Notes: a model not told the origin generated them from the letters alone. DNA of 64,000 nucleotides from Spongilla lacustris (GCA_949361645.1 OX442433.1:5821516-5885515); one strand, 5' to 3'. Shown: positions 51,501 to 62,442, counted from the stretch's first letter. Translations and numbers: made by a program.

Positions 51501-52613
51501 ACATGCACCCACACAACATGCACATCCGCACCCACACACACTACATGCACCACACACACACTACATGCACATCCACACACACTACATGCACCCACATAAT
51601 ACACATCCACACTACATGCACATCCACACTACATGCACCCACACGTCCACACTACATACACATCTACACTACATGCACATGCACATCCACACACACTACA
51701 TGCACCCACACAACATGCACATCCGCACCCACACACACTACATGCACCACACACACACTACATGCACATCCACACACACTACATGCACATGCACACACAC
51801 TACATGCACATCCACACACTACATGCACCCACACAACATGCACATCCACACTACATGCACATCCACACACTACATGCACACCCACACACTACATGCACAT
51901 GCACACACACTACATGCACATGCACACAGAAATGCTGTCCTTGTCTGCCTGTCGTACGTGTACCACGCACTTGGGGACCCGGTTACTGCACTGGGATACG
52001 CCCAGCAGTTGCTCAGCACACCCCAGCTCCCCGGGGGTCTCAAATTCCTTGGCCAACTGTACGCAGCCGAAGCGTTCATCCTTCTGGACAGGGCACAAGA
52101 GGCTCTACAGCTGCTCAACCCGGACACCATAAGCGACATCAATGTTAGCCTCCCTGTGGTACCCACATCGCAGCCAAGTGACCCCACCACTGAGGATACC
52201 AAGCCATCGAAGGCTTCTGGCACCGAGACCACTTGCAAGCCTGCTAAGCCCATAGGTGTGTGCTTCATTTAGGAGATGCGGAAGAGAAGGATAGGGGGGG
52301 GGGAGAAGGCTGTGGTTAAAGCTATCGTATTTTCTTCCCCTAGCTGTTGGTATGGATAAGTTTCCAGAGACTGTGGTGGGGGCGCGAGCTGTCATGATGT
52401 TCAACTTGTCCAGCCTGTATGCAGTAAAGAAAGACTTTGATCGAGCCAGAAAAACGTTATTGCAGGTGATGGGTCTGGGTTGTGCAGTGAAATGAATGTG
52501 TCTATATATGCTCCACTTCACTGACAGGCTGTGGCACTGTTTGGCAAGGAGGTTCCTCCCCAGGCCATTCTCTTATCTGCATTTATTGAACTTAGTCAAG
52601 GTACACACACCAC

Positions 52614-52673
<60 letters not shown>

Positions 52674-52803
52674 ACCATTCAGCATGTTATTCCTTCTTTT
52701 TTGGTAACTAGGCAAAGCGTCCCGAGCCCTACAGATCATCCACAGGCACCAAGCCTTCTGCATAGGAGACACCAAGAAGACTTCTTACATGGTCACACGG
52801 TGA
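47686..52803 (+). CDS. CNOT10: CCR4-NOT transcription complex subunit 10
   Basis: CNOT10 is a TPR-rich helical subunit that, with CNOT11, docks on the N-terminal part of CNOT1 in the cytoplasmic mRNA deadenylase. Twelve exons: 47686-47934, 48017-48106, 48387-48450 (or to 48441), 48678-48922, 49097-49352, 49967-50169, 50558-50682, 50772-50996, 51930-52255, 52344-52465, 52528-52600, 52712-52803. All phases agree and give about 689 residues, against 744 for the human protein. Signature stretches: LLFNQALIHARLHQYTQAT (exons 2-3), LLIDMYICTYQ (exon 4), ANVEYLRRNYKKAVKVLGS and NNLGCVHYQLGKHSLAAHYF (exon 5, TPR-like), LLEVVQVFHSNPCLWLRLAE (exon 6), LEFASVCLRNALFLLP (exon 8), GGLKFLGQLYAAEAFILLDR (exon 9), ARAVMMFNLSSLY (exon 10). 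The low-complexity linkers of exons 8 and 9 match loop regions of the family. The protein ends KKTSYMVTR, shorter than vertebrate tails. It converges on the cotransporter gene, with overlapping 3' regions. Confidence 0.95.
48510..48565. repeat. CA repeat in CNOT10 intron 3
   Basis: Imperfect (CA)n of about 50 bases. Confidence 0.85.
49796..49818. repeat. 23-base C run in CNOT10 intron 5
   Basis: Uninterrupted C tract about 150 bp before the exon 6 acceptor. Intron 5 (49353-49966) otherwise holds no recognised feature. Confidence 0.9.
50445..50547. repeat. CCCTTGCTCCCTCC tandem repeat at a CNOT10 splice acceptor
   Basis: Six or so units of CCCTTGCTCCCTCC(CT) end about 10 bases before the CAG acceptor of exon 7, so they form its polypyrimidine tract. 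Confidence 0.85.
50729..50747. repeat. 19-base C run in CNOT10 intron 7
   Basis: Forms most of the pyrimidine tract of the 89-bp intron before exon 8. Confidence 0.9.
51030..51928. repeat. ACACTACATGCACATCC minisatellite filling CNOT10 intron 8
   Basis: About 45-50 imperfect units of 17 to 20 bp (CACACACTACATGCACATCC and variants) run up to the exon 9 acceptor. Unusually, the tract before the acceptor is CA-rich rather than T/C-rich. A block of about 200 bp is internally duplicated (about 51400-51560 and 51600-51755). ORFs through it that run into exon 9 are repeat read-through. Confidence 0.9.
52610..52672. repeat. (CA)n in CNOT10 intron 11
   Basis: About 28 CA units within the 111-bp intron. 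Confidence 0.95.
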
Positions 52804-52855
52804 CCTCCTTGGCTGTATGCATTTTGATAACCATCTGATCAGTACATTGTTAAAT

Positions 52856-52861
52856 AATAAA
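52856..52861 (+). promoter_or_regulatory. CNOT10 polyadenylation signal
   Basis: AATAAA 53 bp after the stop codon. Cleavage 10-30 bases further on would fall at or inside the 3' end of the cotransporter coding region on the other strand. A second AATAAA at 52883-52888 lies within that coding region. Confidence 0.55.
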
Positions 52862-52877
52862 TGATTTGCAAATTGTT

Positions 52878-55800
52878 TCATGAATAAATTGTGATAACTT
52901 CTCTCCCTCCTCCCCTGACCAGCAACACTTTTGGCAATCCTTCCGTCAGCACATCCAAAAACTCCATATCTGCATGGTGTTGTCAAGGTTACGGCATGTA
53001 CGTGCATGTGAGAGTAACACCACACTAAACACAAAGCATGCGTGATGAAGGATACAGTTTTTCTCATCATCCTTGCTTTTAGGCGGTGAGGGGAGGTTAA
53101 CTATCACTAAGGCAGCCTCCTCTGATGTCTTTCTGATCATCTCATTCAGCTTTACACTGGTGTTCATCCGACGTACGTTTGCTTCCTTACTGAGGAGTGG
53201 GAGGGTCACAGTAAATGGCAGAACTTCAAGGAAAAAGTTACATCTCTACAGATGTCTACCATATGTATGTCAGGACAACACTTAATTTCGCACACAAATG
53301 AATGATAATAGCTCAGAAGCCCTAGCCTTCAATAAGCACATAAGTCATTAATCTCAAGCCCTTCAATAGGCACTAGGCTGAACATTGTGTTGTGCCAAGC
53401 AGTTGCATCTGTGCGATCTACTGAGCAGGCATGTCCTTTTTAAATTAGTGCAATACCAGTTCGTCACAGTGGAGGAATTATTATGATATTGGTCACTTCT
53501 AAAAACAAATCAATTGCTCCACTTTAAAGTTTACAGCTACTAGAAGGTGCTTGACCTTGCCAATTTCGGCCCACACTAGTTATTAAAACATGGCAAAGCC
53601 CAATCGAATTTTCTTCTGTGCAGTTAGGTCTACACAGTGTATGTCTGGACAATTGACATTAGGTCAAGAATCTGTTTTTCTGTAAGGATGGTGATGTAGG
53701 CATACATACTTTGAGCACTTACGGTGTAGTAAGAGTGTTTTCCAATCCCTGGTGATTGGGCACTTCGGGAGGTATAATGACCTTTTCTGAAACATATCAT
53801 AAAGTTAGTCTAGCATAGTCTACCCACTGACTCACCTTGCTGTAGTTCACTCATTCTGATAGCTTGTACGGAAGGGTCATCCATGTCCATCACCTCTTCT
53901 TGGGGAGGTATGACGCTGGGTCTCCTCATCAGGCCCACCTCCATGGTACGCTCTCTTCTGTTCAGATTTAGCCTCTTCAAGAAGTCATTCCGCTGCTCCA
54001 TGACCAGTGTCTTCTCGTACGTGTAAGCCGATATGTCAGAATCCAGCTATAGTTGCAAAGGAGAGAATTAATATTTCCATCACATTGAACGATAACTATT
54101 TAGATCTATAAACTTACCAGTTCAACCACACTGACCACAGCATCAAGCCTCAGTTGATACATAAAATGATCCAGGTCCTTTTTCATCTGAATGCTGTTGT
54201 CAGCAGGTTCTAGACACAAGGACATTCAAACAGCACATCCGAAGAGCACTTCACACTAAGCAGGGGGTTGGGTTGGAGCAAGGAGCCTACCAGCAACAGT
54301 GAATATCCTCAGTGTGCAGTGCTTCCAGACCTTATGCTGCTTCAGCAGGAATGGTAGGAGCATCAGCAGTCCCCCATCATGGACCACCCACCACACGTCA
54401 ATGTTCCCCTTCATTCTGTCCACCTTACTAGGGAACCAGTCAATGCCCTTTGGGACAAGGACAGCCAGCTGGGCGCAGGCAGCCACACGAATGATGCCTT
54501 GAAAGAAAGGGTTTTATATTCAAGAAGAGTGGTGGAGCACATGTTGCAGGGACTCCTATGTGGGCGGGGCTTACCCACGAAGAGTTCCCATGTTTTTTTA
54601 GTCTTCCAGCTATCTGGCCACAGCACCACCACAGTGTTGTGCTTCAGACCACCAAGCCCTGCTCCCTGAACACTGCACAGGCCAGAGGGGGGGGGGGGGG
54701 GGGGGGGGGGCGAAGGATAAAGTTTGTCTCAAAGATGGGTGTGGTATTAAGTTAGTTACGGCCCCAGATACAGTCCATTGCAGCGGTGGATAGATTACAT
54801 CACTTAATTCGACTGTAGTAGCAATGCATTTCATTAGGTGCTGCAATGAACTGGGTCTGGGGTCAAGACCGGCGTAAAGGCTCACATGATGGGCAGGGTT
54901 GTCGCTACATTGGGAGCTGCAACAACTGTGCAAAACCCTTTGATCTTGTTCTCATCAGAAAACCGTTTTAGACTCTGCGTGTGTGTGTGTGGGAAGAGGA
55001 GGGAAGGGAGAGGAGAGGAGAACACACCCACCTTGCAATGACAGTAAATGAAAGAAAGAAAAAGGGTTACCAGTTTTGCAGCCGATGCCTCTGCAACATT
55101 GTTAGTGTAGACACCTTCCAGCACAGAGTAGATGAGGGCCAACCCTTTACCTGAGATACAGCAGAGCAGCCAGAGTGACCCAATTGGCATGAGAGTCAAA
55201 TATTTAGCTAACCGACCTGCCTTAAGCTGGCTGACAAAGCTCAAGACTTTGGGTTGCGCTGGGATAAAGTTTCTGTCCAGCTTGCATAGGACCAGCACTT
55301 GTGGCCTGAAGGCAGCAACATTCGAAGCCATGGGGGAGATGAGGAACCTCCTCTCCTGCTTACATACCTCCAGTTCTTGGTGTGAGGTGGGGACTCCTCC
55401 AGCTTCAACAAGCTGTAGCGGGCTGCCTGGAGACTCAGTCCTCTTATGCCATCCCCCCATTCCTTCTCGGCACTGCAGGCACAGTTGTGTGAATGTACAA
55501 CAACTTTAAAAGCTTTTAACTTCACCTCCCATGTACTTGATTAACTAGTCCCCACCCCCACCCCCACCCCAACCCCAACCCCAACCCTGTTTCCCATGCC
55601 CCTAACTTGCCCTCGATATTCGATATACTTGTACACAAGCAAGGTGACTGTCAAGGCTGAGAGGGCGTAGTACCATCCCGAGAAGAACATGAGGATGAGG
55701 CAGAGGGTGGCACCAAATAGAGATACACTCCAGTGGTAGTAGTGGAACCTGGGTCTCCAGTTGGGGGCCTTCAGAAACGACTGAAGGGTGCATGCCAGGT

Positions 55801-58800
55801 GCACCAGCAAGTCAAGGATCAGAAAAAACCTATTAAAAAACGAGGCCACACATAACAGCCTGCTGCCTGCCTGCCTGCCCCAAGCTGTCTGGATGACTTA
55901 CATGGTTGAAATGGGAGCCACGGTGTCCACACTGGCTATCAGCACACCGACCTCGGCGAGGATAACGGTTAGCAGTAGTGCCAAGGTGGGCTCTCCATTA
56001 AAGCCAGGTCGTCCAAAGTAATTAAGTACTGGAATGAGGTGGTCGTTGGCAATGGCCTGTAGCAGCTTTGGAGCACTGCATTTGAAAAGACGCTCTACAC
56101 ACTGTAGCTACACATGCAGCAAAACACAAGCACATACACCACACTAAACGTAAGCACAGCGCACACATGCACATGTATGGTATACATGTATATCACAGTG
56201 ACATTTGTAACTCCATAATGCTATACCTTAATATCCATAGTATACTTTCATATCCAATGTTACCGCCATAAATGATAATAGCATACTTTCAATGTTTCCT
56301 CCATAATAGTGTACTTTAATATACAATGTTAGTATACTTTAATGTTCTATGTTACCTTCATAACAGTATGCTTTAGTATCCAATGATGTAACTATAATAG
56401 TACATGGATGAACCTTTGACTTTGAACCCACCCTTGGGAAAACTCCTCCACAGCACACACACGTACACATGTACAGCTTACACACACATGTGCTACCATA
56501 CTACACACCCACCCACCCCACCCACACACAAACACACACACACCTTGTTAACGACTGCAAACCAGCAACAGTGGAGGCAACAAAAGCTCCAATCAAAATG
56601 ATCCATTTTGTAGGCCAAGCAAGCAAAGCCACTGGCAGGCCAACAGAAGACCCCAGTCTGTGGCAGATATAGTAAGATGATTAGGTTCCCATAATACTCA
56701 TCTCATGAAGACACCACACCCACAGGTGACTCTCATCTAACCATCACCTCAAGTCTCTTATGGTTTAAGTAGGGGCTAGGAGGTTACAAGGTTGGGACTG
56801 GCAAGTGATGGTCATCAGATGAGGGTTAGCAGGTGATGGTTAGCAGGTGATGATCAGGTGATGGTTAGCAGGTGATGATCAGGTAATGGTTAGCAGCTGA
56901 CGATCAGGTGATGGTTAGCAGGTGATGAACAGGTGATGGTTAGCAGGTGATGATCAGGTGATGGTCATCAGGTGATGGTTAGCAGGTGACAATCAGGTGA
57001 TGGTTAGCAGGTGATGGTTAGCAGGTGATGATCATATGATGGTTATCAGATGAGGGAAGAGTATAGGTTTAGTGAAGGCTCATGAGGTCAAGGTGGTGAG
57101 ACCAAAATGTGATTAAATACAAAGGGGTGAGGCACACTGCACATACTGGTCCTGGAGATAAAATCTGCTGATGGTGCCTCCAAATACCAGTACACAGCTT
57201 AGAGCTATGATCAGTCAAGGGGTACATACAAGGATATGTTGGCTCAAGTGCACATGTACATGTGTATCACACCTTTGTAACTGATGTGGAGGGTGGTGGT
57301 GTGGAGTAGTGGTAGTGTGGTGTGTGGAGGGTGGTGGTATGTAGGAGGGGTGTACATGCATGTTGGAGGTGGGAGGTGTGTAGTGGTGGTGTGGTATGTG
57401 GAGGGTGGAGGGTGGTGGTATGTAGGAGGTGGGAGGTGTGTAATAGTGGTGGTGTGGTGTGTGGAGGGTGGTGGTATGTAGGAGGGGTGTATGTTGGAGG
57501 TGGGAGGTGTGTAGTAGTGGTGGTGTGGTATGTGGAGGGTGGTGGTATGTAGGAGGGGTGTGTGTTGGAGGTGGGAGGTGTGTAGCAGTGATGGTAGAAG
57601 TAAAGGATACACAACAGTGATGTTGAAAGGGTGGCCAAAATGGTACCCGTGGGAATGGACTTCTGAGCATCCTTCAGGTCCCCAGACCTGCTGGAGCCTG
57701 CCATGATACCTAAAACAAATGCATGAGCGTAGGTGGAAATTCAGGAGACAAAGCCAATACCTGTGACTGCATTAAATAGGATTCCTACAAGCACAAAGAA
57801 GTCGGTATCCACAGCAGACACCACCTGGATACCCTGACCCTGCTGGCCTGGTTTGACCTCTCCCGTCTGTAAGTACATTGGAGCAGCATTTTCTGGATGA
57901 TGAGTAAACCCCTGTCAATCAAACTGTCCTGATTACATCATGCTCCTCTACCATTTATTGTGTTAACTGCTGTCAGACCAGGAACACCAATCTTACAGAC
58001 TGGTTCCATCAACCATTCACCATTTTTTATATAGGTGGTGCTGTTAAATGCCCAACGTAGGTACGGGTCCGATGGATGGCAGAAATGTGTATCATTTGTA
58101 CTGTTCTGGTACAGCTCAGATATGTCAGAGTAGTTACGGAAGGCACAACTGATGTGGCCTTCCAATGCTACACCATCCAGTGTGCATATCCTGTAAAGGA
58201 GGGGAGGGGAGGGGAGGGGAGGGGAGGGGAGGGGAGGGGAGGGGAGGGGAGGGGAGGGGAGGGGAGGGGAGGGGAGGGGAGGGGAGGGGAGGGGAGGGGA
58301 GGGGAGGGGAGGGGAGGGGAGGGGAGGGGAGGGGAGGGGAGGGGAGGGGAGGGGAGGGGAGGGGAGGGGAGGGGAGGGGAGGGGAGGGGAGGGGAGGGGA
58401 GGGGAGGGGAGGGGAGGGGAGGGGAGGGGAGGGGAGGGGAGGGGAGGGGAGGGGAGGGGAGGGGAGGGGAGGGGAGGGGAGGGGAGGGGGAGGGGAGGGG
58501 AGGGGAGGGGAGGGGAGGGGAGGGGAGGGGAGGGGAGGGGAGGGGAGGGGAGGGGAGGGGAGGGGAGGGGAGGGGAGGGGAGGGGAGGGGGGAATGTGAT
58601 GCAACATATACGCGTAGACATATATTGAAATACACATGTGCACACATCACACCTCACACCCATTTATACTTACATACACACACATACCACCACATATGCA
58701 TATGTACACACACATGCACATACAAAGGCACACACATATGCACATACACACACATGCACATACACATACACACATGCGCACGCACACATTAACATACACA

Positions 58801-60594
58801 CATGCACACACACATTAACATACACACATGCACACACACACATTAACATACACACATGCACATCATGCACATACACACATGCACATACACACATGCACAT
58901 ACACACATGTAAATACACACACATGCACATACACACACATGCACATACACACATGCACATACACACATGCACATACACACACATGCACTTAAAATCATCC
59001 ATGTACTTACTGTACTCGGCTAATAGGATCAAAAGCCCCGGCGTAGATGGAGAGACATGCCAGTACCACCAGAATCATCGACACCACACCGACAATGTTG
59101 ATCTAAAACCACACACTTTATAGGTGAGGAAGCGGGAATGGCCCCATACCCAGGTGAGGGAGAAAGAGCTGGTCCCAGATGTGGGGGGAATAGCCACACA
59201 CCCAGGTCCCAGATGAGGGGGGAATAGCCACACACCCAGGTCCCACCACACACCCAGGTCCCAGATGAGGGGAATAGCCACACACTCAGGTCCCACCACA
59301 CACCCAGGTCCCAGATGGGAGAAAATGGAATTTTAAAAAAAAAAACTTACAAATTTGACTCCAAAAAAAACCACAATTGCTGTCAGAGTGAGAAGGATGG
59401 TGCCATACACCCTCATGTTGTTATAGAGGACATCAGGGTCAGTTACAGACCCAAATAGAGTCATTTGTGGCGCAATGTACACCTTTGGGAAAGGAAAAAT
59501 GCTAACTGGCTCAAGGATGCTGACATGAAGAGGGAGAAACACATCACACACAAGAGCCTCCTTACAACTAGCAGTTCTATGGAGCCCAGTATATAGAGGG
59601 CAGCTGCAAAGGTATTGCCAAAGTAGAAGACCAGACCAGCTGAACCCCCAAACTCTGGTCCAAGGTTACGCGATATCAAGAAGTACGGTCCTCCAGCTGC
59701 AAGAAGTGGGTAATGGAAAGGACCTCAGGATACTTCTGGATACTGCCTTGTCTCCAGTCCCACAAGAACATGCCCTTATAAGCCAATCCTTTGAAATTAT
59801 GTCACTACATTGGCACTTCCACCACTATGGCCTCTCCACATATCCCATCACCCCAGGCACCATTAATGACAGAGAGCTCACCTGGCACCACCCCATTGGT
59901 TGCTATGGCACTCAGGGACACCGAGGTGAGAAGTGCCTGGAGAGAGGGAGAGATGAATTGAGTGGGTGTGGTTCGGCCACACCCATTCCAGCTGCCATTC
60001 GACTTACACACAAACAGCACAGGAACATGATGAGGAAGCACTCCCCGACTCCCGCCACGCCCACCGCCCATGGTAGGCGAATGAACAGGATTACCCCTAT
60101 GATGTTCTGGACGCAGGGCAGGTACACGCCCATCAAGGTGCCAAGCTTTGGCTTCAGGGACGTTACGCGGGGGCATACTAAAACCAGGGGAGCCACCACT
60201 ACCCAGAGGTTTATCTTACCGACTTCTTCTGCTTCTCGGACGTAACGGGATTTGAGGGCGCAGCATTGTACTGCACAATGGACGACAGGAAGGCGGGCAC
60301 TCGCTGCTTTTGTTCAAAGTCGTCCTAGTGGGTACGCATCAAGGATGCATCACTGTACCGCCTATCACAGCAGCTGGTAAGAGCGTTTACCTCGTACAGC
60401 GCAAAGTTACTTTCGCTGGTAATTGTGATTTGGTTCTTTTCAGCGTTGGCATTCTCGCGTTCGAACGGAAGGCTGCCCTGAACTGACTCTTCTGCAAGCG
60501 GAGCATTGTCTGTAGTCCCCTCATTACTTTTCTGTGCTTCCTGGTCTAAGACATTTTCCAAAGGAACATCCGCGACGTTAAACCGCGTCGCCAT
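52878..60594 (-). CDS. K-Cl cotransporter (SLC12A4-7 group)
   Basis: Electroneutral potassium-chloride symporter of the plasma membrane, used in cell-volume and chloride control. Twenty-five exons: 60391-60594, 60220-60324, 60008-60151, 59882-59936, 59566-59696, 59351-59482, 59011-59102, 57952-58190, 57761-57892, 57611-57709, 57147-57204, 56544-56657, 55902-56075, 55611-55829, 55368-55472, 55217-55305, 55071-55150, 54886-54974, 54575-54672, 54291-54497, 54118-54209, 53836-54046, 53723-53786, 53056-53189, 52878-52969. Phases agree throughout and give about 1052 residues (vertebrate KCCs about 1085-1150). Landmarks in order: cytosolic N-terminus with RFNV at residues 4-7; [16 protein letters not shown] (TM1); [21 protein letters not shown]; a large loop with four Cys and sites NYS, NST, NDT and [23 protein letters not shown] (TM6); [73 protein letters not shown]; and the end REVITIYS. 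The exon 3 acceptor is the least certain. Vertebrate KCC1-4 arose later, so no single paralogue name fits. Confidence 0.95.
54687..54710. repeat. 24-base G run in a cotransporter intron
   Basis: On the coding strand this is a C tract just upstream of the exon 19 acceptor (exon 54575-54672), acting as its polypyrimidine tract. Confidence 0.9.
55609..55610 (-). other. GC splice donor of cotransporter intron 14
   Basis: Reading the minus strand, exon 14 ends ATCGAGG and the intron starts GCAAGT, the classic GC-AG donor. With the CTGCAG acceptor before exon 15 this gives YIEYRG joined to AEKEWGDG, the expected family sequence. A GT alternative two bases further would need a different acceptor and lose conserved residues. 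Confidence 0.65.
56100..56543. other. Cotransporter intron 12 (right part)
   Basis: CACA-rich and with a triple repeat of ATAGTATACTTTAATATCCAATG-like phrases (about 56217-56390). No coding content. Confidence 0.6.
56776..57060. repeat. Tandem repeat, GGTGATGGTTAGCA unit, in cotransporter intron 11
   Basis: About 15 units of 11 to 16 bp such as AGGTGATGGTTAGC and AGGTGATGATC. Confidence 0.9.
57284..57600. repeat. About 60-70-bp minisatellite in cotransporter intron 10
   Basis: Units contain GTGGTATGTGGAGGGTGGTG, TATGTAGGAGG and GTTGGAGGTGGGAGGTGTGT. Four to five imperfect copies. ORFs across it on both strands are artefacts. Confidence 0.9.
58197..58591. repeat. (GGGGA)n array, about 78 units, at a cotransporter splice acceptor
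   Basis: Nearly pure GGGGA with one extra G near 58490. On the coding strand of the cotransporter it is (TCCCC)n and stops only a few bases before the TTTACAG acceptor of exon 8, so it is the polypyrimidine tract of that site. The plus strand has strong G-quadruplex potential. ORFs of 144 to 241 codons here are artefacts. Confidence 0.97.
58625..58990. repeat. CA/TGCACATACA-rich repeat in cotransporter intron 7
   Basis: Units such as ACACATGCACATAC and ACACATTAACATAC, imperfect, reaching to just before exon 7. Confidence 0.9.
59150..59325. repeat. About 40-bp tandem repeat in cotransporter intron 6
   Basis: Units contain CCACACACCCAGGTCCCAGA and TGAGGGGAATAGCCACACA. Four to five copies. Confidence 0.85.
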
Positions 60595-60720
60595 ACATAA
60601 ATGAATCTGTATTACTGCTGCTCAAGAACAATGACGTCACACAAAGTCGCTAGGCGCCAATTACCCATTATTGCGGCGCGCGCGCGCTCGAAACGCTAAT
60701 ATATCTGTGATCGATCTGGC
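60595..60720 (-). promoter_or_regulatory. Probable cotransporter promoter region
   Basis: Directly upstream of the start codon. It includes GCGGCGCGCGCGCGC near 60674-60688 and a TGACGTCA palindrome (CRE-like) near 60631-60638. No TATA box can be assigned. The role is inferred from position and composition. Confidence 0.45.
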
Positions 60721-62255
60721 TACAATTAATCATATCATCGCCGGTGTAGAATATCGAAATCTGCCTATATATAGATGCCCCCAATTTTTAGGACTTCCGC
60801 GCCAGTTTGCTTTCCGCAGTTACATTACGTCATGTTGCATGCACTGCAAAGTGATGGCCAATCTTTGGTAGCTGGACACATGGTTTTGCCTGGTTAGTGC
60901 AACATGATATACTGTCTGCAAGAGTGGCAAAAACCGGTCTGCTTTCTAACCCCCATCCACCGAATGTTTCTAATGCCATGGAATGTTCTATAGGTGTGAA
61001 GGGCTTCTACTGAGGTACTTGGTGTTTTTCTGCTCTTCCCTCCAGTGAGCTGCACTGACAAACATGGTTGTGCAGTTAAAGACGGGACTGTGTTGGGCTG
61101 ACAACCATGATATGTGCATGTCTATATGGCTACAGGGTTGCCTGCAGACCACGTTGGAATTATTATTACTTGGGATTCCATGCATGCCATATATATACAT
61201 GAATGTTATAATTACATTATACTACACACACAACGCTGGAGCAGTAGGCATAAAAAAATAAACTAAACATGTTTAGAGCATGTAGGTGAGCCTACACATA
61301 CTCCCGGGAAAAAAACCCCGTGGAAAACCTTAATTCTGAAGGATATAATCCACTTTAATTGTGCTGGGGCTAAAAAAAAAACTTGAAAAACCCTATTGAA
61401 ACTGCTCACATGCACTGACAAAGCAAACACCACACCAACAGATATGTTTATCTTCCGTGCTAGCTGTGTCCACTAGCATGCAGAGATCAATCAAAGGCTC
61501 AACCCATATGATCTCCAAAACAAACAAAAAAAATGCAGGACACAGCATGCATGCAGGTATATAGAATGCTCAGAGCCTTAGGCCGATTTGATACAGCACT
61601 TCATTTCTTATCAATCCCTGCCACCACGTGGTAACACCTTCCACCCAATCACCATGCATTTTATGGCTCGTTAAGGAATAGGAGCTTATTTTAATTCTTT
61701 CAATCTACAGGAAATATACTAACGGCACAAGTGGATTATTTTTAGTTTCAATATGTAGTCAAATATAGTGCACCAAGTGATTGATAGTAACAAAACAGCA
61801 AAATGGTGGAACTCATCTCCCATTCTATGACTATGGAGGACAAGTAAGCTAAAAAAAAATTCTGAATGCCACCATTAAATCGGTGCAAACCTTTTAACTC
61901 TACTGTACATGCACAGTACATGATTACTGATTAAATCACATGCATGCATGGATTGCTGTTTGTACATTGTGAGGGGTACTTTGCAACTGGCATTTTGTTA
62001 TTGCTAATAAAGCCTTCTATGACCAGTTTACTGATCTCAAGATGAAGTTGTCACTTCTGAATTTGCCTTTTATGGTAAATGGATACCACTCTTGACATTC
62101 TGATTAACTTCCAGCGTGCAAAATCATTTCTATCCAGCATGCTGTGATCTGATGTCTTCATCAGACTCAGATAGTGGTTACTTGACACAAAACATCTCCA
62201 AAAGGTATGCATGCACTCAGTATAGGTCAGTATTAGTATTATGAAAGTATTCAGT
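60721..62255. other. No gene recognised
   Basis: Short ORFs only on both strands. The AT-rich sequence shows no repeat of note. Confidence 0.5.
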
Positions 62256-62259
62256 TTCA

Positions 62260-62442
62260 TCAATTATATGAAGTACAAAACAAGTGGTACCACTCCCTGC
62301 ATCCTGAACACTCAATAATTTTCAGTTCCTTTGAATCGGCATTCAGAAAATCTTTATACTCAGCTGTTAATTCAGTTAATACTAACTCTTCTTCTTTTCT
62401 TTTCTCCACTAGAAACATGCATGGAGAGAACTTGTTTTTCAA
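62260..62442 (-). pseudogene. PHD-finger-like fragment
   Basis: A 60-codon minus-strand ORF ends with KIIECSGCREWYHLFC, which resembles the second half of a PHD zinc finger (C-x2-C-x4-W-x-H-x2-C). Before it lies an acidic, Lys-rich stretch. The N-terminal ligands of a PHD finger are not visible in the same frame. It may be an exon of an unseen gene or a remnant of a mobile element carrying a PHD finger. Confidence 0.4.

Noticed and set aside
51001..52272. His/Thr-rich ORF of 423 codons joined to CNOT10 exon 9
   Set aside because: The N-terminal 300 codons are minisatellite translation. Phase and homology place a normal intron there.
53073..53285. Plus-strand ORFs over the cotransporter 3' exons, such as 53073-53285 and 54379-54669
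   Set aside because: They are antisense shadows of exons with full phase-consistent homology on the minus strand.
58076..58792. Gly/Glu/Arg-rich or Pro/Leu/Ser-rich ORFs of 144-241 codons
   Set aside because: They are products of the (GGGGA)n array in a cotransporter intron. One minus-strand version simply runs into real exon 8.
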